Source: Paralvinella palmiformis
Taxonomy: Eukaryota > Annelida > Polychaeta > Terebellida > Alvinellidae
Length of the DNA stretch: 64,000 bases
Assembly (NCBI GenBank): GCA_025642065.1
Contig: JAODUP010000472.1
Span: 142,501 to 206,500 of the forward strand
Direction: 5' to 3'
In this document: positions 60,117-64,000 of the stretch, piece by piece
Layout of the letters: each line of letters begins with the position of its first letter
Position numbering within the stretch: position 1 is the stretch's first letter
Translations under genes and position numbers: made by a program
The notes under the pieces: model-generated
The model's input: only the letters and a program-made list of their open reading frames with translations
Database searches by the model: none
Told to the model about the DNA's origin: nothing

Positions 60117-61688
60117 TGATGGGATTCATTCCCTTTTCTGTCTCGGTTCTGTCCACGGTACGCTTTTGATCTGTGGTGGAAGTGAATTCTGGGTCGTTCA
60201 TCGGCCTTCTGTTGCAGCTAAAAGACCTTTTAGATCGGTTTCCTCTTCCGCGAGATTGAAATATGGATTCAGCGGTATCATCCGAGCTGTTGTAGTCGAT
60301 TCGTTTTGCAGCTTTAATCAGGTTCCTAGCCAGTGGTCACGACGATGGAATATAAATGGGAACCATTTTATGGGAGATCCCGATTGGAGATAGTAAAAGA
60401 GGCTCGACTGGGTCGCTGATATTGACCCATGTCTGAAGGGGGGGGTGTCGATGTAGCTGAAATTGTGCGCATAACCGCATAAATGCACCGATCCAGATTA
60501 GCTCAAATTGTGTCGTCCTCAGAAATGAGAAATTGTTGTTAGTCCCGCTATCAGCCAACAGGCGGGTGGAGCCATGTCAGCGTGTCCTTGTCACGTTACT
60601 GTGGATCTCTGTGGTCATGGCCTGTGACGTAGTGGAATTCACAGATCTAAAAGACTCCCCATCTCAGATCAGATACTTTGTAAAGTTGTATTATGTGTGT
60701 TTGTGTCTGGAGTATGGCTGTGGCTATTTGTTTTCATTGTACTTTTCAGGGTTATGTCAGTGTGGTGAGCTTTCTGGTTTGCTGAACGCCCATAAAGAAC
60801 ATTAACCGCGACGGAATACAATTCTTTGAGTAAACTTTTGCCCTTAGTGTCCCTTCTGGTTCCCTTCACATCGAAGATTTGAACCGAGAGCTTTCGGCTA
60901 AAATTCCTGTTTTTAAATTGCCATTCATGTAATGAGGAATGGAATATGGGGGGGGGGGAACCTAAACAAATTAAACTCACTTTTATCAGAGGGCAGTGCT
61001 AGTTGTAAACGATATATTATGAGAATATCCGTACGTTTTGAAAATTACATAGATAGATGAAAAACACTACATCCAGAGATATTCCTTGATCAGAAAATTA
61101 GCCGAATCACGTTGCCTCTGGGGTGGATGTACTTATCGTCTTAATTGCTGTTGTGTTAAGACGCTTCTCCTCCGTTGATGACCACGGACTGTGGCTCACC
61201 ACCGACGTACTGAAGGACTTCTCAGTTCGCCGTTAGAGGCGCTCCGGCGTATTTGTGGCGATTCGTTGTAAGAGTGCTAGTAGAGAAGCGCATCAAACGC
61301 ATGCGGTCCCCATCGTCCCCTCTCCGATTGACTACTCGACCATCAAAGCCAGATCCCCGGAAGCACACGGTCCGACTATAGCTGTCCAGAGAGCTCTAAC
61401 TGGATACAACTGTCGGCTTAATTAAGCAACGACATCGGTCATCGAGAGAGTCGTTCACGGCATTTCGTCCCACGGCGATGTTTCTCCTCGAACGTTGTTG
61501 TAACCAAGTGCCATTAAGAAAGTTTGTTTGTTTGTTTTGGGTTTGCATTGTCGAATGACGGTGCAGTGATAGATGATGGCCGGCTTTTGTGTACCTGAGT
61601 GTGATTAGCGATGAGATAGTGTGAGATAGTGTGAGACGCTACAATGTGAGACAAACGAGGTGGTTTGGCGGATTGATTGGAAATTTTA

Positions 61689-61711
61689 GAGAGAGAGAGA
61701 GAGAGAGAGAG
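61689..61711. repeat. (GA)n microsatellite
   Basis: GA run of about 11 units. Confidence 0.95.
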
Positions 61712-63865
61712 TTATATGGTCATCAAGTGTGCGCTACTCCAGGGATTTCGAAGGCTGGGATGCTATTGATCGCGATGAGCGCTGACACATTAGTGCCACG
61801 CATTAATGCCGTGACAATGATTGTTGCTGTAATGGCTTAATGGCACCGATTTAATTGCGATGATGCTGACATTTTTTGGGACCTCCCCCTCCATATGAAC
61901 GGATCATCCATCTAGTGATCATTCTCTAAATTCCCGCTATGCGTTGTAATAAATAAGTTGTTTAAATTTGAGGTTTATGTTCGGATTCGTATATCGGACG
62001 CCTTCTTTTTCAGCTGTCCGAATATCACTGCTCCTTTGCTACCCGAAGCAAAGGACAGCCGGCTAGTGTCGCGGTTTCCTATTTTACCACACGACCTTTC
62101 GCTTTATTCGTGCTGGCGTCATCGTGCAGGCTACTATTACATTCGTTCGTTGTCCGAAAATTGCAATTGGAAGCATTTACAGTGCTCCCGAGTCGGTTCT
62201 CATTAGAAATGACTGACTGAAACGCCTCCGGGTGGAACTTGGCTTAACTCGGGGATTCTTTGTGAGGTATGGTCGCCTAACTGAGGATGATCGTAGACGG
62301 TGGCGTTCGGACGTGCTGTCTGCGAGGTTGGACCCTCTCCGACTTGGATAGGCTGTGGTATGAATGGAGATCAAAGCTGAACGCCGTTAATTGTCCTACT
62401 TGGCCTGAGCATCTCTGAGCGCTGATTCGGTTACTGACAGATGGCCGGACGAACTGGCAACTGTACCTGGTGGCATTAATCACTGCAACAATATGATGTC
62501 ATAATTGGATAAGATTATGGCCACTTGTTTTGATGAGAACGTTGTCTTTAGGCCGCCACTTCTTCCTTCCTGCAGTCGGTCTCCTGTTGTCTTTGCTAAT
62601 GTCTCTCTTATCGGATGACCGGGGCAGTCCGTCAGATGGCTGGGAGATTGGATGAGGCGGTGCACCATTAATGGGTTTATTTTGGCCGGCATTGTTCGGC
62701 AGCGGGTTACGTTATGCCCGGGCATAACAAATAACGGGATACGGCCAGTGGGTGGCGTTTACTGTTACGTAACGGTGGGTGTAAATGGATTGCAACACTG
62801 GCCCATCACTTATACTGTGGCGCATTAACGCCAAGGGAAGACTTCTAATTAATGGCAGCCCATTACTGACAGCGTTGGCATCAATTAGAACCTGCTGCCA
62901 ACGCGTCATCACCAGCAAAGTTATCACCGGCGTGTGTCAGATGTGCTTGAGTACAATTTGTTTTGGTCAGGATGTAGCCTTTGGTAAAAAAAGGTTCATT
63001 TCCATTAATTGTTTAGGGAAGGGGATCTGTTCTTCTGTCGCATCACGGCTCCGTACAGTTGGCCAGCAAGTGGTGGATGGGATTAGATAACAGGCAGGTC
63101 TGGTAGCAGGTGTTAGCCGTGGTTAATGGCTGCCTTTGTCATCACACCGATGGCTCCATATGTTACCAGGTAATGGTAACCGGTAAATGGCCAGCTTTAA
63201 TACCTCCATGAATGCCGAAAGACCCCCCCCCCCCCAATATTTGATGATGAGAGCTTTCCCGGCCGTCTGAGAAGAAAATCATCATCGATCTGTGCTCAGC
63301 GTGATTGTATGTTTGGTTGGATCACGGTAAATTGATTAAGTTCTGATTATGGCCGGCCGACTTGGCCGTCGATTCATCACATTCCCAACGATGTGCGGAA
63401 TCTCACCTCGTACACAATGCCTTTTTGTTCTGCTGTCTCATCGCCTCCCGAGTTACCTGTCAGACTCTTAATGATATCGATCCGGGTAAATCTGCGCGCG
63501 CTCGGTTTCTTACACCTGACATGATAGGAATCCGCCTTTCTTGAAGAAAGATCCTACGCGACGGGGGGAATTCCTCGCCGGATGAAGTTGTGGGCTTGCT
63601 CTAGTGAGAGATGGTGGTAAAAAGTTCTCCCAGTCATGGATAAAGAACTTTTGATTACTGGCCAAGAATTTCTTGGACACCCTCCTCATCTCGGCCATAA
63701 AAACCCAACTGTAGCGAGAACAAAGGTAGAAACTTTTCTCCTGAGCTTCTTCTGAAGACCAAAGGGAATGAGGCCCCTTTTTATTTCACCTTTTTGCTGC
63801 TGGTGTGAGGAGAGCTGACTGATCAATAGCGCTTGTCAACAGTGTAATGCTATTGGCCGGCCAGT

Positions 63866-63907
63866 CTTTGATCTTTGTTTGATTGGCCATCAAAGGGAGC
63901 GCCGCCG
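63866..63907 (+). promoter_or_regulatory. Clustered TCF cores with helper motif
   Basis: CTTTGATC at 63866, then ATCAAAG at 63889-63895, followed after 5 bases by GCCGCCG at 63901-63907. Two TCF cores and one helper lie within 42 bases. Confidence 0.5.
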
Positions 63908-64000
63908 CTTTGAGCTCCGGAGCCTGGAGACTCTGGCACCAGCCGCATCTCCAGGAGACCGGACCAGAGCCCCCTAGTGGCGGAGGGCTAAGGCTGTATA

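Larger units (their letters stand above)
56593..64000 (+). other. Axin intron 4 (continues past window)
   Basis: No convincing further Axin exon found. Contains a SINE at 57023-57206, (GA)n at 60081-60111 and 61689-61711, and TCF cores at 58087, 59054, 61342, 62370, 63866 and 63889. Base composition is moderate and repeat content low from about 58.9 kb onward, compatible with conserved regulatory DNA. Confidence 0.7.

Overview
This is a window of animal nuclear DNA: interrupted genes with GT..AG introns, abundant (TA)n, (CA)n, (TTA)n and (CT)n microsatellites, tRNA-derived SINEs and LINE relics. Protein content (a BuGZ/ZNF207 orthologue, a peptide O-xylosyltransferase relative, an Axin) and the repeat style suggest a lophotrochozoan, most likely a mollusc. 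That placement is inference; no species marker is visible.

Layout. 1-4334: AT-rich intergenic DNA with the 3' end of a LINE, a dispersed repeat and microsatellites. 4335-11348 (+): complete nine-exon ZNF207/BuGZ gene, 390 codons, with poly(A) signals near 12.14 and 12.34 kb. 12.3-23.1 kb: intergenic, with a family of hairpin-bearing repeats, a broken THAP domain, SINE copies, a recent tandem duplication and one orphan exon-like ORF at 20.92 kb. 23119-33270 (+): complete nine-exon xylosyltransferase-family gene, 810 codons, type II membrane topology, all splice phases consistent, but with several residues that are conserved in active xylosyltransferases replaced. 33.3-42.4 kb: intergenic and repeat rich (two SINE families, a tRNA-like fold-back, a 28-bp minisatellite, a possible TIR element), then a CpG-rich block at 39.9-41.3 kb and a cluster of CTAGATCTAG-type palindromes at 41.46-42.06 kb. 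42.4-64.0 kb (+): Axin promoter, 5' UTR and the first four coding exons (tankyrase motif, RGS domain, GSK3-binding helix). The beta-catenin-binding and DIX regions must lie beyond the right edge.

The most interesting signal is non-coding. From 39.9 kb to the window end I hand-counted about 22 strict TCF/LEF cores (CTTTGAT/ATCAAAG), against about 11 in the preceding 39.6 kb. Six of these 22 have a GCCGCCR 'helper' motif (the site bound by the C-clamp of invertebrate TCFs) within 0-5 bp, five of them in the same relative orientation. Since Axin is itself a Wnt-pathway scaffold, and vertebrate Axin2 is a direct TCF target, this looks like a negative-feedback Wnt-response array spread over the Axin promoter and introns.

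Exon models were built by hand from reading frames, GT/AG sites and remembered family similarity. No database search was possible.
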